From Alkalicoccus halolimnae (GTDB lineage: Bacteria; Bacillota; Bacilli; Bacillales; Salisediminibacteriaceae): DNA of 64,000 nt. Below, piece after piece: positions 16,970-27,365 of the stretch. The notes under the pieces are model-generated. The model searched no databases and was not told the DNA's origin. It saw nothing but the letters and a program-made list of their open reading frames with translations. Position 1 is the stretch's first letter. Each line of letters begins with the position of its first letter. Made by a program: the position numbers and the translations under genes. The DNA lies in assembly GCF_008014775.2 (NCBI RefSeq), contig NZ_CP144914.1, positions 1,860,001 through 1,924,000 of the forward strand, given 5' to 3'.

Positions 16970-19900
16970 TTAAAAAAGTACTTGTTATCGGCTCCGGACC
17001 GATCGTAATCGGACAGGCTGCCGAATTTGATTATGCAGGAACCCAGGCATGTTTAGCTTTAAAGGAAGAAAACGTAGAAGTTATTCTCGTAAATAACAAT
17101 CCGGCAACTATCATGACAGATGAACAAATAGCCGATAAAGTATATATGGAGCCATTGGAAGCAGCGACCATCGAAAAAATCATTGCAAAAGAAAAGCCCG
17201 ATGGGCTGATTGGTACTCTCGGAGGACAGACGGGTCTTAATTTAACGATAGAGCTTTACGAATCCGGCATTTTGGAAAACTATAACGTAGAAGTGCTCGG
17301 GACATCTGTAGAATCAATCACGCGGGGGGAAGACCGCGAAATGTTCCGCCAGCTTATGAGCGATATAGGAGAACCTGTTCCGGCTTCCGAAATAGTAACT
17401 ACAATTGAAGAAGGGCAGGTTTTCACAGAGCAGATCGGTCTGCCTGTTATTCTCCGTCCTGCCTACACGCTCGGAGGTGCAGGTGGAGGCTTCGCTTACA
17501 CACCGGAAGAACTGAACAAAAAGCTTTATCAGGCATTAAAATCAAGTCCGATCGGCCAGGTGCTCGTTGAAAAAAGTATCAAAGGGTGGAAAGAAGTCGA
17601 ATACGAGGTCATGCGGGACGCTAACGATACTTGTATTATCGTCTGTAATATGGAAAATATGGATGCTGTCGGTGTTCATACGGGTGATTCAATTGTAACA
17701 GCACCGTCCCAGACTTTATCAGACCGCGAGTATCAAATGCTCCGTTCTTCTTCGCTTAAAGTTATCCGGGCGCTCGAAGTAGTCGGAGGGTGTAATATCC
17801 AGTTCGCTGTTCATCCCGACCGGGAGGAGTATGCCGTCATAGAAGTCAACCCGCGCGTAAGCAGATCTTCCGCCCTCGCTTCAAAAGCAACAGGGTATCC
17901 GATTGCCAGAATTGCTGCAAAATGTGCGATCGGGTATGATCTGGATGAAATTCTTAATCCTATTACCGGAAGCACCTATGCATCATTCGAACCGGCTGTC
18001 GACTACAGCGTCGTTAAGCTTCCAAGATTTCCTTTTGATAAATTTGCAGAAGCGGATCGTTCCCTGGGAACCCAGATGAAAGCAACAGGAGAAGTTATGG
18101 CTATTGACCGGACGTTTGAAGCAGCTTTAAATAAGGCGGTTCGTTCGCTGGAAATGAACCTTTACAGCCTTGAGCATAAATTATTACACGGAAAATCAGA
18201 ACAGGAACTGAAAAAGCTTTTAACGGAAGCAAATGATCTGCGCCTGTTTGCTATTGCGGAAGCTGTGAAGAGAAAAATACCAATGCATACGCTTCACGAA
18301 TGGACAGATATTGATTACTGGTTCCTTTCCAAAATAGAAAACATTGTTAATGCTGAAGAACAATTGAGAGGGCAGAGCTTGAACGATATTAATAAAGAGA
18401 AATTAAGTGAATTGAAAAAGATCAATATAAGTGACCAGCGGATTGCGGAACTGACCGGAACGAAGGAACAGGATATCCGCAGAAAATTGACAGAATATGA
18501 TTTAAAGCCGTCATATAAGCTGGTGGATACGTGTGCAGGAGAATTTGATGCTGAAACGCCTTACTTCTATTCCACGTGGCAGGGAATGGATGAAGTAGAG
18601 GTGACGAATGATAAATCAAAAATCCTTATCGTTGGTTCCGGACCTATCCGTATCGGTCAGGGTGTGGAATTTGACTATAGTTCTGTTCACGCTGCGGAAG
18701 CCGTAAAGAAAGCTGGTTTTGAAGCGGTAGTAATCAATAATAATCCGGAAACCGTCAGCACGGATTATTCCGTAGCAGACAGCCTTTATTTCGAGCCGAT
18801 AACTGCAGAAGATGTGCTGCATATTATAAAAAAAGAGAATGTATCAGGTGTTATGCTCCAATTTGGAGGCCAGACAGCTGTGAATCTGGCGGATGATCTT
18901 CACGAGGCGGGTATTACGGTCCTTGGTACAAGTCCGGAAAACATGCATTCCCTTGAAGATCGTGAGCAGTTTTACGAGCTGCTGAATAAACTCGATATCA
19001 ATCATATTAAAGGTGAGATGGTTCAGTCTGAGAAAGCATTAATCCAAACCGCCCATCTCCTGACCTATCCGGTTTTAATCAGACCTTCCTTCGTAATTGG
19101 CGGACAATCCATGTACGTATGCTATAACGAAAAAGAACTGAAAGAATACAGTCAGCGCCTCGCGGCAACTACAAATCAAAAATGCTGGCCGCTGCTGGTG
19201 GATACGTTTATTCCCGGACTGGAATGTGAAGTGGATGTTATCAGTGATGGGAAACAGGTAATGATTCCTGGTATTTTCGAACACATTGAAAAAGCCGGCG
19301 TCCATTCAGGCGACAGCTTAACTGTTTTTCCAAGCATGAACCTGACTGAGTTTCAAAAAGATAAAATCACCGACATCAGTACTTTAATAGCACTCGAGAC
19401 TCCTGTAGTTGGCATGATGAATATCCAATTTGTTATCGATGGCGATGATATTTACGTCCTTGAAGTTAATCCGCGTGCTTCAAGGACTGTGCCGATTATG
19501 AGTAAAGTAACCGGCGTTAACATGGTTGAAGAAGCTGTCAAAGCTCAGCTCGGCTTTCCTTTGCCTGAGCAGGGGCTGTTGACATCTCCTGATTATATTA
19601 CCGTTAAAGCTCCTGTCTTTTCAGAAAAGAAGCTCAAAGGGGTGGATCATGCTTTAAGTCCTGAAATGAAATCAACAGGAGAAAAGATTGGAATGGCCGG
19701 AACGTTCGCGGAGGCACTAGTGAAAGTATTTCCTTCTTTTGTTAAAGGGGATGCCTGTTTACTTTCGGTGTCCAAACGTGATTACGCTGAAGCAGCGGAA
19801 GTCGCAGCAGGTTTAACAGGTCCTATATATGCTACTGCGGGGACAGCTGCTTTTCTTAAAAGCAAAGGAATAGAAGTTCACTGCATAACGGGGGTCGAGG

Positions 19901-20130
19901 AAACAGAAAAGTTATTTAAAAATAATGTGATCCAGGCTGTGATTAACGTACCAAAGCAGGGGAGAAACCCTCACACATATGGCTTTCATGTACGTGAAAT
20001 GGCTGCTGCGTACGATATTCCCTGTTTCACCCACCTTGATACAGCACTCCTCTATACGAGAGCCTCTGGTATGGAAACAGAACCTGAGCCGATTAAGAGC
20101 TTCAGGAAATTAAAGGAGGAAATATCGTGA
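16951..20130 (+). CDS. carB: Carbamoyl-phosphate synthase large chain, arginine-linked
   Basis: 1059 residues with two homologous ATP-grasp halves. The first starts with [19 protein letters not shown], the second (from about residue 555) with [17 protein letters not shown]. Each has the EVNPR metal-binding segment. The C-terminal MGS-like allosteric domain begins near residue 930. It makes carbamoyl phosphate from bicarbonate, two ATP and ammonia delivered by CarA. AGGAGG lies nine bases before the ATG, inside the end of carA. The stop overlaps argF by 4 bases, which feeds product straight to ornithine carbamoyltransferase. Confidence 0.95.
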   Translation: MPANHLIKKVLVIGSGPIVIGQAAEFDYAGTQACLALKEENVEVILVNNNPATIMTDEQIADKVYMEPLEAATIEKIIAKEKPDGLIGTLGGQTGLNLTIELYESGILENYNVEVLGTSVESITRGEDREMFRQLMSDIGEPVPASEIVTTIEEGQVFTEQIGLPVILRPAYTLGGAGGGFAYTPEELNKKLYQALKSSPIGQVLVEKSIKGWKEVEYEVMRDANDTCIIVCNMENMDAVGVHTGDSIVTAPSQTLSDREYQMLRSSSLKVIRALEVVGGCNIQFAVHPDREEYAVIEVNPRVSRSSALASKATGYPIARIAAKCAIGYDLDEILNPITGSTYASFEPAVDYSVVKLPRFPFDKFAEADRSLGTQMKATGEVMAIDRTFEAALNKAVRSLEMNLYSLEHKLLHGKSEQELKKLLTEANDLRLFAIAEAVKRKIPMHTLHEWTDIDYWFLSKIENIVNAEEQLRGQSLNDINKEKLSELKKINISDQRIAELTGTKEQDIRRKLTEYDLKPSYKLVDTCAGEFDAETPYFYSTWQGMDEVEVTNDKSKILIVGSGPIRIGQGVEFDYSSVHAAEAVKKAGFEAVVINNNPETVSTDYSVADSLYFEPITAEDVLHIIKKENVSGVMLQFGGQTAVNLADDLHEAGITVLGTSPENMHSLEDREQFYELLNKLDINHIKGEMVQSEKALIQTAHLLTYPVLIRPSFVIGGQSMYVCYNEKELKEYSQRLAATTNQKCWPLLVDTFIPGLECEVDVISDGKQVMIPGIFEHIEKAGVHSGDSLTVFPSMNLTEFQKDKITDISTLIALETPVVGMMNIQFVIDGDDIYVLEVNPRASRTVPIMSKVTGVNMVEEAVKAQLGFPLPEQGLLTSPDYITVKAPVFSEKKLKGVDHALSPEMKSTGEKIGMAGTFAEALVKVFPSFVKGDACLLSVSKRDYAEAAEVAAGLTGPIYATAGTAAFLKSKGIEVHCITGVEETEKLFKNNVIQAVINVPKQGRNPHTYGFHVREMAAAYDIPCFTHLDTALLYTRASGMETEPEPIKSFRKLKEEIS

Positions 20131-21062
20131 CGATTAAAACAATCAATCATCTGCTGACGATAAATGATTTAACAAAAACAGAGATTCATGAATTGATTGC
20201 AGAAGCAGTGGAAATTAAACAGAAGCTTAAAAACGGAACACCCCATCAGCACCTGGCGGGGAAAACACTAGGAATGATATTCGAAAAATCATCAACACGT
20301 ACGAGAGTCTCATTTGAAGTTGGCATGACACAGCTGGGAGGCCACGCTATTTTTCTCAGTCCAAAAGATATGCAGCTTGGAAGAGGAGAGTCTATCGCAG
20401 ACACGGCGAAAGTATTGTCCAGATACGTAGACGGTATTATGATTCGTACGTTTGAACACAAAACGGTAGAAACATTTGCGGAGAATTCCAGTGTGCCGGT
20501 TATTAATGGATTGACTGATGAACATCATCCTACGCAGGTGCTGGCTGATTTAATGACTGTCTACGAACAGAAAGGCAGACTGGAAGGGTTGAACATGGCT
20601 TTCATTGGTGATGGTAACAACAATATGACCCATTCTCTGCTTCAGGGGGCGGCCCGCGCTGGTTTGAATATGACCGTCGCAAGCCCTGAAGGATACGAAC
20701 CGAATAAACAAATATTTGAAGAAGCGGTGCAGTCAGCTAAGGAATCAGGAAAAGCAGTGCAATTTTATGCAGATCCATATAAGGCTGTGTCTGGAGCAGA
20801 TATTATTGTAACGGATGTTTGGACGAGTATGGGACATGAGGAAGAGGCTGCAGACAGACTCAGGAAATTTCAGCCCTACCAGATCAACGATGATTTAGTC
20901 GCCTCAGCAGCGGACGAGTATATATTTCTCCACTGTCTTCCGGCTCACCGGGAAGAAGAGGTTACTGCTTCCATAATCGACGGTCCTCGTTCTTTCGTAT
21001 TCGATGAAGCGGAAAACAGACTTCATGCTCAAAAAGCTCTACTCAAAAAATTAATGAATTAA
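20127..21062 (+). CDS. argF: Ornithine carbamoyltransferase
   Basis: 311 residues. The carbamoyl-phosphate site SSTRTR is at 55-60, [10 protein letters not shown] follows near 132 and the ornithine-binding HCLPAHR near 271. It joins carbamoyl phosphate and ornithine to citrulline. The start is GTG 20127 within the carB stop, with AAGGAGG six bases before it. It is the last gene of the argC-J-B-D-carA-B-F unit, the same order as in Bacillus subtilis. No clear terminator follows; the argG promoter starts about 20 bases later. Confidence 0.95.
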   Translation: MTIKTINHLLTINDLTKTEIHELIAEAVEIKQKLKNGTPHQHLAGKTLGMIFEKSSTRTRVSFEVGMTQLGGHAIFLSPKDMQLGRGESIADTAKVLSRYVDGIMIRTFEHKTVETFAENSSVPVINGLTDEHHPTQVLADLMTVYEQKGRLEGLNMAFIGDGNNNMTHSLLQGAARAGLNMTVASPEGYEPNKQIFEEAVQSAKESGKAVQFYADPYKAVSGADIIVTDVWTSMGHEEEAADRLRKFQPYQINDDLVASAADEYIFLHCLPAHREEEVTASIIDGPRSFVFDEAENRLHAQKALLKKLMN

Positions 21063-21082
21063 TTGTGTTTTTGTGTTGCCTT

Positions 21083-21111
21083 TTGCATAAAGATACGTTA
21101 TTATCTATATA
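21083..21111 (+). promoter_or_regulatory. argG promoter with an ARG box over the -35
   Basis: -35 TTGCAT (21083-21088), 17-base spacer, -10 TATATA (21106-21111). TGCATAAAGAT (21084-21094) differs by one base from the argC boxes and sits in exactly the same place relative to -35, implying the same repressor. Confidence 0.7.
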
Positions 21112-21137
21112 AATACTTTTTGAGGAGAGATTCACAT

Positions 21138-22358
21138 ATGAATAAAGATAAAGTGGTTTTGGCTTATTCCGGAGGTTTGGATACTTCCGTTTGCATTAAA
21201 TATCTGCAGGAAGAATATGGATACGAAGTGATTTGTCTCGGACTGGAAATAGGAGAAGGAAAAGACCTGGAAGCGTTAAAAGAAAAAGCTTACAAAGTCG
21301 GCGCTGAAAAAGCTGTTATTATTGATGCTAATGAACTGCTTGCTGAAGAATATCTGCTTCCGGCTCTTCAGTCAAACACTCTCTATGAAGGGAAATATCC
21401 GCTGTCGTCCGCACTTTCCCGACCGCTGATTTCCAAGCTTCTAGTTGAAGTCGCAGAGCAGGAAGGTGCTGTGGCAGTCGCTCATGGCTGTACCGGTAAA
21501 GGTAATGACCAGGTGCGATTTGAAGTTTCTATTCAGGCTCTCAATCCGGATTTAAAGGTAATTGCTCCGATCAGAGAATGGGGAATGAATAGAGAAGAAG
21601 AAATTGAATACGCAAAACAAAAAGGAATCGACGTTCCGGTAAATGTAGAAAAACCTTATTCCATTGATGCTAATATCTGGGGCAGAGCCTGCGAAGCAGG
21701 TGTCCTTGAAGATACGTGGGCAGAAGCACCAGAAGAAGCATTCGGCTGGACGGCTTCCATTGGTGATGCTCCTGACGAGCCGGAATATGTAGAGGTAGCA
21801 TTTGACAATGGAAAACCGACTGCCTTAAACGGGATCGAAAAGCCATTTTTTGAAATTATTAAAGAGCTGAATGCCATTGCAGGAAAACACGGCATCGGCA
21901 GAATTGATCATATTGAAAATCGACTGGTAGGCATTAAAGCAAGGGAAGTCTACGAAAACCCAGGGGCTATGACATTAATTAATGCTCATAAAGAATTGGA
22001 GTTTTTAACGCTTCCTAAAGAAGTCACCCAGTTTAAGACAACAATTGAACAGAAGTTTACTCAGTTAATTTATGACGGGCTCTGGTACTCTCCGCTGAGA
22101 GATTCGCTTTACGCGTTTATTGCTGAAACTCAGCAGCAGGTTAACGGAAAAGTTAAGCTGAAGCTTTGGAAGGGTACGCACACAGTTGTAGCAAGACATT
22201 CTGAAAATAGTCTTTACAACGAAGCTCTTGCTTCCTATTCCAAGAACGATGCTTTTGATCATAAATCGGCTGAAGGATTTATTAAACTTTGGGGTCTTTC
22301 TACTAAAACGTACTCCCAGGTTAATCAGAAGAAGAAATTACTGATTGAATCCAAATAA
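21138..22358 (+). CDS. argG: Argininosuccinate synthase
   Basis: 406 residues from ATG 21138. The frame extends upstream but GAGGAGAG lies nine bases before this ATG and the protein then begins, as in the family, with [18 protein letters not shown], the ATP-pyrophosphatase loop. [15 protein letters not shown] and the citrulline/aspartate-binding [14 protein letters not shown] are also present. It condenses citrulline and aspartate using ATP. It has its own promoter with an ARG box, separate from the argC operon, and ends at a hairpin terminator. Confidence 0.95.
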   Translation: MNKDKVVLAYSGGLDTSVCIKYLQEEYGYEVICLGLEIGEGKDLEALKEKAYKVGAEKAVIIDANELLAEEYLLPALQSNTLYEGKYPLSSALSRPLISKLLVEVAEQEGAVAVAHGCTGKGNDQVRFEVSIQALNPDLKVIAPIREWGMNREEEIEYAKQKGIDVPVNVEKPYSIDANIWGRACEAGVLEDTWAEAPEEAFGWTASIGDAPDEPEYVEVAFDNGKPTALNGIEKPFFEIIKELNAIAGKHGIGRIDHIENRLVGIKAREVYENPGAMTLINAHKELEFLTLPKEVTQFKTTIEQKFTQLIYDGLWYSPLRDSLYAFIAETQQQVNGKVKLKLWKGTHTVVARHSENSLYNEALASYSKNDAFDHKSAEGFIKLWGLSTKTYSQVNQKKKLLIESK

Positions 22359-22377
22359 TCAAATCAGGAATACAAGG

Positions 22378-22416
22378 GGGTAAGCAGGTGCCTGCGGGCG
22401 CTTCCTTACCCTTTTT
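22378..22416 (+). terminator. Terminator of argG
   Basis: GGGTAAG (22378-22384) pairs with CTTACCC (22405-22411), enclosing a small GCAGG/CCTGC hairpin, then five T. Confidence 0.7.
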
Positions 22417-22704
22417 AGTGCGTTGCTTTCAGACACACTAACAAATTTTTATAATACTACTATCCTTACGTTCGTATTTGTGATTGACCGAAGTGAAAAG
22501 CACCGACTTCTGGAGGATGAAGCGCAGTCTGAAGATGCCTTTTTGCAAAGCTTTATTCGCGGATGGCATGTACTTTTTTCGGTTTTTACAGGATGAACTT
22601 CTATTATAAAAATTTCTAAATCGTATGAAATTAGAATATTTCCTTTAACTTATATATAATTAACTTATATGATGATTTAAATAAAGAAAGCGAGGCAGGT
22701 ATAT
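22417..22704 (+). promoter_or_regulatory. argH upstream region: promoter with a direct repeat
   Basis: A -10 TATAAT is at 22655-22660, with a weak -35 TTAGAA (22631-22636) 18 bases before. The 11-mer TTAACTTATAT occurs twice, at 22645-22655 and 22660-22670, straddling the -10; it is also in the argC promoter at 11524-11534. No gene is seen in the rest of the gap. Confidence 0.5.
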
Positions 22705-24081
22705 ATGTCCAAATTATGGGGCGGGAGATTTACGAAATCGACAAATAAACTGGTGGAAGAAGAAACAGCTTCAATTGGTTTTGACAGAAAGCTTGCTTCC
22801 CAGGATATAAAGGGAAGTATCGCTCATGTCTCCATGCTTGCAGCACAGAAAATTGTTACGGAAGAGGAAAAAGATCAGATTATCTCCGGATTAAACAAAG
22901 TCAAAGAAAAGCTGGAAGCGGACGAACTTGAATACAGCATCGAAAATGAAGATATTCATATGAATATTGAAAAATTTCTAATTGATGAAATTGGACCCGT
23001 CGGCGGGAAATTACATACCGGCCGCAGTAGAAATGATCAGGTAGCGACTGATATGCATTTATATCTAAAAGAACATACGGAAATATTAATGGAGCTTGTA
23101 CGAGAAACTCAAAAAGCTATTTTTAAACAGGCAGAGGCGCATGTCGACACGATTCTTCCCGGATACACGCATTTGCAGCGGGCGCAGCCGGTTTCTTTTG
23201 CCCACCACCTCCTTGCGTACTTCTGGATGCTGGACAGGGACAGGGAGCGGCTTCAGGACAGCTTAAAGCGTACGAATATTTCCCCTTTGGGCGCCGGGGC
23301 CCTGGCAGGTACAACTTTCCCGATAGACCGGCATCAAGCAGCTCACAGTCTGGGTTTCGATCAGGTGTATCCAAATAGTATGGATGCTGTCAGTGACAGG
23401 GATTTTATACTGGAATTTATGTCTGCAGCATCTATATTAATGATGCACATTTCCCGAATGTCAGAAGAACTGGTCATTTGGAGCAGTCAGGAGTTTCAGT
23501 TTATTGAGCTTGATGATTCTTTCTGCACCGGCTCATCTATCATGCCACAGAAAAAAAATCCCGATGTGCCGGAACTGCTTCGTGCCAAAACAGGCAGAGT
23601 ATATGGCAATCTCATTGGTCTGCTCACCGTCCTGAAAGGACTTCCGCTTGCTTACAATAAAGATATGCAGGAAGATAAAGAAGGAATGTTTGATACGGTG
23701 GACACTCTGGAAGCTTCACTTTCAATGCTCGCTCCGATGATTGAAACGATGATGGTCAAAACTTCCAATATGAAGCAGGCCGTTTCCGAGGATTTTTCCA
23801 ATGCTACAGATATTGCAGATTACCTTGTTACTAAAGGGCTTCCTTTCAGAGAGGCACACGAAGTGATAGGTAAAATTGTTCTTTATTCTATAAATAATAA
23901 TAAATATCTGCTTGATTTATCAATGGAGGAATATAAAAAATTCCATACACTTTTCGAAGAAGATATTTATACAGTCCTGCAGCCGGTGGAAGTTGTAAGA
24001 AACCGAAACAGTTACGGAGGGACAGGTCAGGAGCAGGTGGCTTCTCAATTAAAGGAAGCTGAATCAGCTCTTTTGAAATGA
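22705..24081 (+). CDS. argH: Argininosuccinate lyase
   Basis: 458 residues of the fumarase/aspartase superfamily. Conserved parts are [30 protein letters not shown] and the signature [15 protein letters not shown], whose Ser starts catalysis. It splits argininosuccinate into arginine and fumarate, the last step of the route. The ATG at 22705 has GCGAGGCAGG upstream, a weaker site than those of its neighbours. It has a promoter of its own rather than reading through from argG, whose terminator lies between. Confidence 0.95.
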   Translation: MSKLWGGRFTKSTNKLVEEETASIGFDRKLASQDIKGSIAHVSMLAAQKIVTEEEKDQIISGLNKVKEKLEADELEYSIENEDIHMNIEKFLIDEIGPVGGKLHTGRSRNDQVATDMHLYLKEHTEILMELVRETQKAIFKQAEAHVDTILPGYTHLQRAQPVSFAHHLLAYFWMLDRDRERLQDSLKRTNISPLGAGALAGTTFPIDRHQAAHSLGFDQVYPNSMDAVSDRDFILEFMSAASILMMHISRMSEELVIWSSQEFQFIELDDSFCTGSSIMPQKKNPDVPELLRAKTGRVYGNLIGLLTVLKGLPLAYNKDMQEDKEGMFDTVDTLEASLSMLAPMIETMMVKTSNMKQAVSEDFSNATDIADYLVTKGLPFREAHEVIGKIVLYSINNNKYLLDLSMEEYKKFHTLFEEDIYTVLQPVEVVRNRNSYGGTGQEQVASQLKEAESALLK

Positions 24082-24214
24082 CTGGAGGTATAGTCAGTAG
24101 AAGCACTTCAGTTCAGCAGGGAAAAAGGTTGAAAGCACGGGTGAAGAATTATACACATATTCCATTTTTTACACGAATATATAGCTGAATTAAGCCCAAT
24201 TTAAATAATTATCG

Positions 24215-24261
24215 AATTTTCGGATTACTTAGTACACGATTCCGCTTATTCATGATACAAT
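24215..24261 (+). promoter_or_regulatory. Extended -10 promoter and candidate CodY site upstream of the branched-chain aminotransferase
   Basis: TGATACAAT (24253-24261) is an extended -10. AATTTTCGGATTACT (24215-24229) matches the CodY consensus AATTTTCWGAAAATT at 11 of 15 positions. CodY control of a branched-chain aminotransferase is known in B. subtilis; here it is inference. Confidence 0.4.
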
Positions 24262-24306
24262 ATGAAGCATTCTTAAGCAGAGTACTGCAGGAAAGAAAGG
24301 GGTCGC

Positions 24307-25383
24307 ATGATGGAAGCTACAGTTGCAATTACGAAATCTCAGAACAAAAAAACTAAGCCGGATCCGGAAACGCTTCAATTCGGCAAAACATTTACAGATC
24401 ATATGTTCACAATGGAATATACTCACGAAAAAGGGTGGATTCAGCCGGAGATTAAACCTTATGCTCCAGTGGAAATTGATCCGGCAGCCATGGTTTTTCA
24501 CTACAGCCAGAGTGTGTTCGAAGGATTAAAAGCGTATAAGGATGCCAGCGGTGATGTAGTTTTATTCCGCCCTGAAGAAAATTTTAAAAGACTGAACAGG
24601 TCGAATAAACGATTGAGTATTCCCCCGATTAATGAGCAGCTTGCTCTAGATTATTTGAAGCAGCTTCTTGAGCTTGAAAAAGACTGGATTCCAACAGCAG
24701 AAGGGACTTCTCTTTATATCCGTCCTTTTGTTATTGCAACAGAACCGAGTCTTCAGGTAGCGCCGGCTCATCATTATAAATTTTTTATTATTCTTTCTCC
24801 AGTAGGGTCTTATTATCCGGAAGGTATTCACCCTGTAAGTATTATGGTGGAAGATCATTTTACAAGAGCGGCGCGCGGCGGAACAGGTACAGCCAAAACA
24901 GGAGGTAATTACTCAGCTGGTTACAATGCCCAGGCGAAAGCTTCCAGCGAAGGACATGCCCAGGTTTTATGGCTCGATGGTGTAGAAAAAAAGTATGTAG
25001 AAGAAGTAGGAAGTATGAATGTCTTCTTTAAAATCGACGGGGAAGTTATTACTCCGGAATTAAATGATAGTATTCTGCAGGGAGTGACACGTAAATCGGT
25101 TATAGAACTGCTTCATCACTGGGAAATTCCTGTGACAGAACGTAAAATAACGATGCAGGAAGTTTTTGATGCTCATAAGGCAGGCAAGCTCGAAGAAGCT
25201 TTTGGCTCAGGAACAGCAGCAGTCATTTCTCCAATCGGGGAATTGACGTGGAATGAAGAAACAATGATCGTTAACGGAAGAGATACTGGAGAAGTTACGA
25301 AAGCTCTTTATCAGACATTAACGCGCATCCAAACTGGAAAGCAGGAAGATCCTTTTGGATGGATAACAAAAGTATCTTCCTAA
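24307..25383 (+). CDS. ilvE: Branched-chain amino acid aminotransferase
   Basis: 358 residues, class IV PLP enzyme of the longer eukaryote-like subgroup. FHYSQSVFEGLKAY (about 65-78), RGGTGTAKTGGNYSAG with the PLP Lys197, and the late EAFGSGTAAVISPIG are diagnostic. It interconverts leucine, isoleucine and valine with their 2-oxo acids using 2-oxoglutarate/glutamate. AAGGGG lies before the tandem ATGs at 24307 and 24310, so either could be the true start. It is monocistronic, with its own promoter and a very strong terminator. Confidence 0.92.
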   Translation: MMEATVAITKSQNKKTKPDPETLQFGKTFTDHMFTMEYTHEKGWIQPEIKPYAPVEIDPAAMVFHYSQSVFEGLKAYKDASGDVVLFRPEENFKRLNRSNKRLSIPPINEQLALDYLKQLLELEKDWIPTAEGTSLYIRPFVIATEPSLQVAPAHHYKFFIILSPVGSYYPEGIHPVSIMVEDHFTRAARGGTGTAKTGGNYSAGYNAQAKASSEGHAQVLWLDGVEKKYVEEVGSMNVFFKIDGEVITPELNDSILQGVTRKSVIELLHHWEIPVTERKITMQEVFDAHKAGKLEEAFGSGTAAVISPIGELTWNEETMIVNGRDTGEVTKALYQTLTRIQTGKQEDPFGWITKVSS

Positions 25384-25389
25384 TTCCCG

Positions 25390-25430
25390 AAGCTTATTCC
25401 TGCGGACGCAGGAATAAGCTTTTCTTCTTT
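25390..25430 (+). terminator. Terminator of the branched-chain aminotransferase
   Basis: A 14-bp perfect stem AAGCTTATTCCTGC (25390-25403) / GCAGGAATAAGCTT (25408-25421), 4-base loop, T-rich tail. Confidence 0.92.
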
Positions 25431-25511
25431 ATTCTTTTATTTCAGTGTCTGGATCTAGTAGACTTGACAGTATATAAAAATATCAATGACATATAATTAG
25501 GAGGGAAGCTT

Positions 25512-25979
25512 TTGAAAGCATTATGTATTATTCCCTGCGGCAAAAAGAAAATTTGGGATGCCGATCCTCATGCGGGGGCCGTTCCAGCTGGAGAAGCCTA
25601 TATTGGTACGCTGCATAAAAAGTCGCGTACTTATGCAGAAAAATTTTGCACTGATTTCCGTATTCTCTCTGCTAAGCACGGTTTTTTAAGAAAAGAGGAT
25701 ATACTAGTTGCGAATTACGATGTCAGTTTTCATTCTCCATCCGCTCAGCGTATGTCGGAGGAGCAGTTAATAGAGCAGTATGAAGAACAAGGACTTTCAA
25801 AATATGATTACATTATCGGACTTACAGGCCGTAAATACCGTCCTTATTTAGAGATTACAGCAGCAAAAGAACAAAAAATTTTTTATCCTCTTGAGAATAT
25901 ATCAGGTATTGGTTATATTCTGCAGGAACTTCAAAAAGCTGTCGATGACAATCAACCCTTTCCTCTGGAGAAGGAATAA
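25512..25979 (+). CDS. DUF6884-like protein of unknown function
   Basis: 155 residues. The segments CIIPCGKKKIW at the N terminus, FRILSAKHGFL near residue 50 and YDYIIGLTGRKY near 98 match the DUF6884/YaaA-like group of small cytoplasmic proteins, some of which sit in DNA-modification or repair contexts. The start is TTG at 25512 with GGAGGG six to eleven bases upstream. It is two bases ahead of a hypoxanthine-DNA glycosylase gene and opens a four-gene unit, which suggests, but does not prove, a nucleic-acid role. Confidence 0.6.
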   Translation: MKALCIIPCGKKKIWDADPHAGAVPAGEAYIGTLHKKSRTYAEKFCTDFRILSAKHGFLRKEDILVANYDVSFHSPSAQRMSEEQLIEQYEEQGLSKYDYIIGLTGRKYRPYLEITAAKEQKIFYPLENISGIGYILQELQKAVDDNQPFPLEKE

Positions 25980-25981
25980 AA

Positions 25982-26479
25982 ATGAAAATATCAATGCCGC
26001 CTGTCGCGGGTGACGATCCGAAAGTGTTAATTCTTGGATCGATGCCCGGAGAAATTTCTTTAAATCATCAGGAATATTATGCTCACCCACGCAACCATTT
26101 CTGGCCGATTATAAGTGCCTATTTGGAAATTCCTGTTCAGGATCTTTCCTATCACAAAAAAAAGGAAGTGCTGAAAAGTTCGAAATTGGCTCTCTGGGAT
26201 GTGGTAAAAGAATGCAGGAGATCGGGAAGTCTGGATAGTGGAATTAAAGATGCTGTTCCTAATGATATTTTATCCATGTTGGAAACGTATCCAACTATTA
26301 CTTCAATAGGTTTAAATGGAAGAAAAGCCTATCAACTTTTTAACAAACTTATTAAAGTACCTCATCATATTTACATAACATATTTACCGTCAACAAGTCC
26401 TGTTCCAGGTAAAAACGTTAAGAGCTATAAAGAAAAAGAAGCAATATGGACAGAATTTTTAAATACTTGTAATAAATGA
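25982..26479 (+). CDS. DNA-deoxyinosine (hypoxanthine-DNA) glycosylase, UDG superfamily family 6
   Basis: 165 residues. LILGSMPGEISL (about 16-27) is the water-activating motif of the family, HPRNHFWPII follows at about 36-45 and LPSTSP is the second active-site loop near residue 135. Family 6 enzymes remove hypoxanthine formed by adenine deamination rather than uracil, because of changes in motif 1. The ATG lies two bases after the preceding stop, so translation is probably coupled. It precedes a 5'-3' exonuclease gene. Confidence 0.8.
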   Translation: MKISMPPVAGDDPKVLILGSMPGEISLNHQEYYAHPRNHFWPIISAYLEIPVQDLSYHKKKEVLKSSKLALWDVVKECRRSGSLDSGIKDAVPNDILSMLETYPTITSIGLNGRKAYQLFNKLIKVPHHIYITYLPSTSPVPGKNVKSYKEKEAIWTEFLNTCNK

Positions 26480-26491
26480 AAGGGTGGTAGC

Positions 26492-27352
26492 ATGTCACAT
26501 TTTGTATTAATTGACGGATTCAATCTTCTCAGCCGCGCTTATTTTGCTACGGCTTATGGAAAAGAAGCAGAACAACTGCCCAAAAACGAAGAAGGAAGAT
26601 ATATTAATGCGCTGCGCGTTTTCTTTGCGAAGCTTACTCAGCTGGAGAACAGACTTGGAGCAACCCATATGTCTGTTGCCTGGGATGGAAAGCGTGCAGA
26701 TACGAAGAGAAACCAGGACCATTCGTTTTACAAAGCGCAGCGGGAAGATCTTCCCGCACCGCTGATTGACCAGTACGAACTGGCCGTTGAAATTCTGCAC
26801 AAACTTAAAATACACCAGCTTCAGGTGACAGGATATGAGGCGGATGATATTATAGGCACATTTACGAAACATTACGATAAGGGCAGAACGTATATTTACA
26901 GTAATGACAGGGATCTTTTTCAACTGCTTTCTCCCAATACAGACCAGCTTTTTATGAAAAAGAAACAGGAACTCCACTATACACTTGCTGATTTTGAGAA
27001 AGACTACGAAATTACTCCTGATCAGTGGATTGATGTTAAAGCTCTGCTGGGTGACCCGAGTGATAATATTCCCGGATGTCCCGGAGTCGGAGAAAAGTCT
27101 GCTCTCCCATTAATAAAACAGTATGGCAGCGTGGAAGAGCTTTATGCAAAGCTGGCATACTTGGATCCTTTATTTAAACGGTACAAGAAAAAACTTGAAG
27201 AAGGGGAGGCATCTGTGAAGGTAAGTAAAGAGCTCGTTACGATCGAAAAGGATATTAAAGAAGTAATGGAAGTTAGTGCAGATGATACAATGCTTCCAGA
27301 AGAAAAAGAATTTCATCCGGAAGTTTTAAAAACCTACGGCATAATTAAATAA
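26492..27352 (+). CDS. 5'-3' exonuclease, YpcP-like (Pol I N-terminal exonuclease / FEN fold)
   Basis: 286 residues covering only the FEN/5'-nuclease domain, with no polymerase part. It has LIDGFNLLSRAYFA (metal-binding Asp), GYEADDIIGT, YSNDRDLFQLL, and the helix-hairpin-helix DNA-binding stretch GDPSDNIPGCPGVGEKSA. This is the layout of B. subtilis YpcP/ExoR, which removes RNA primers or flaps. AAAGGGTGG lies upstream of the ATG, 12 bases after the glycosylase stop. A glycosylase and a flap nuclease in one unit suggest base-excision repair. Confidence 0.85.
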   Translation: MSHFVLIDGFNLLSRAYFATAYGKEAEQLPKNEEGRYINALRVFFAKLTQLENRLGATHMSVAWDGKRADTKRNQDHSFYKAQREDLPAPLIDQYELAVEILHKLKIHQLQVTGYEADDIIGTFTKHYDKGRTYIYSNDRDLFQLLSPNTDQLFMKKKQELHYTLADFEKDYEITPDQWIDVKALLGDPSDNIPGCPGVGEKSALPLIKQYGSVEELYAKLAYLDPLFKRYKKKLEEGEASVKVSKELVTIEKDIKEVMEVSADDTMLPEEKEFHPEVLKTYGIIK

Positions 27353-27365
27353 CAGGAGGAACAGG

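Noticed and set aside
25455..25511. TTGACA and TATAAT before the DUF6884 gene as one promoter
   Set aside because: They are 22 bases apart and the TATAAT abuts the ribosome site, so they do not form a usable sigma-A promoter.
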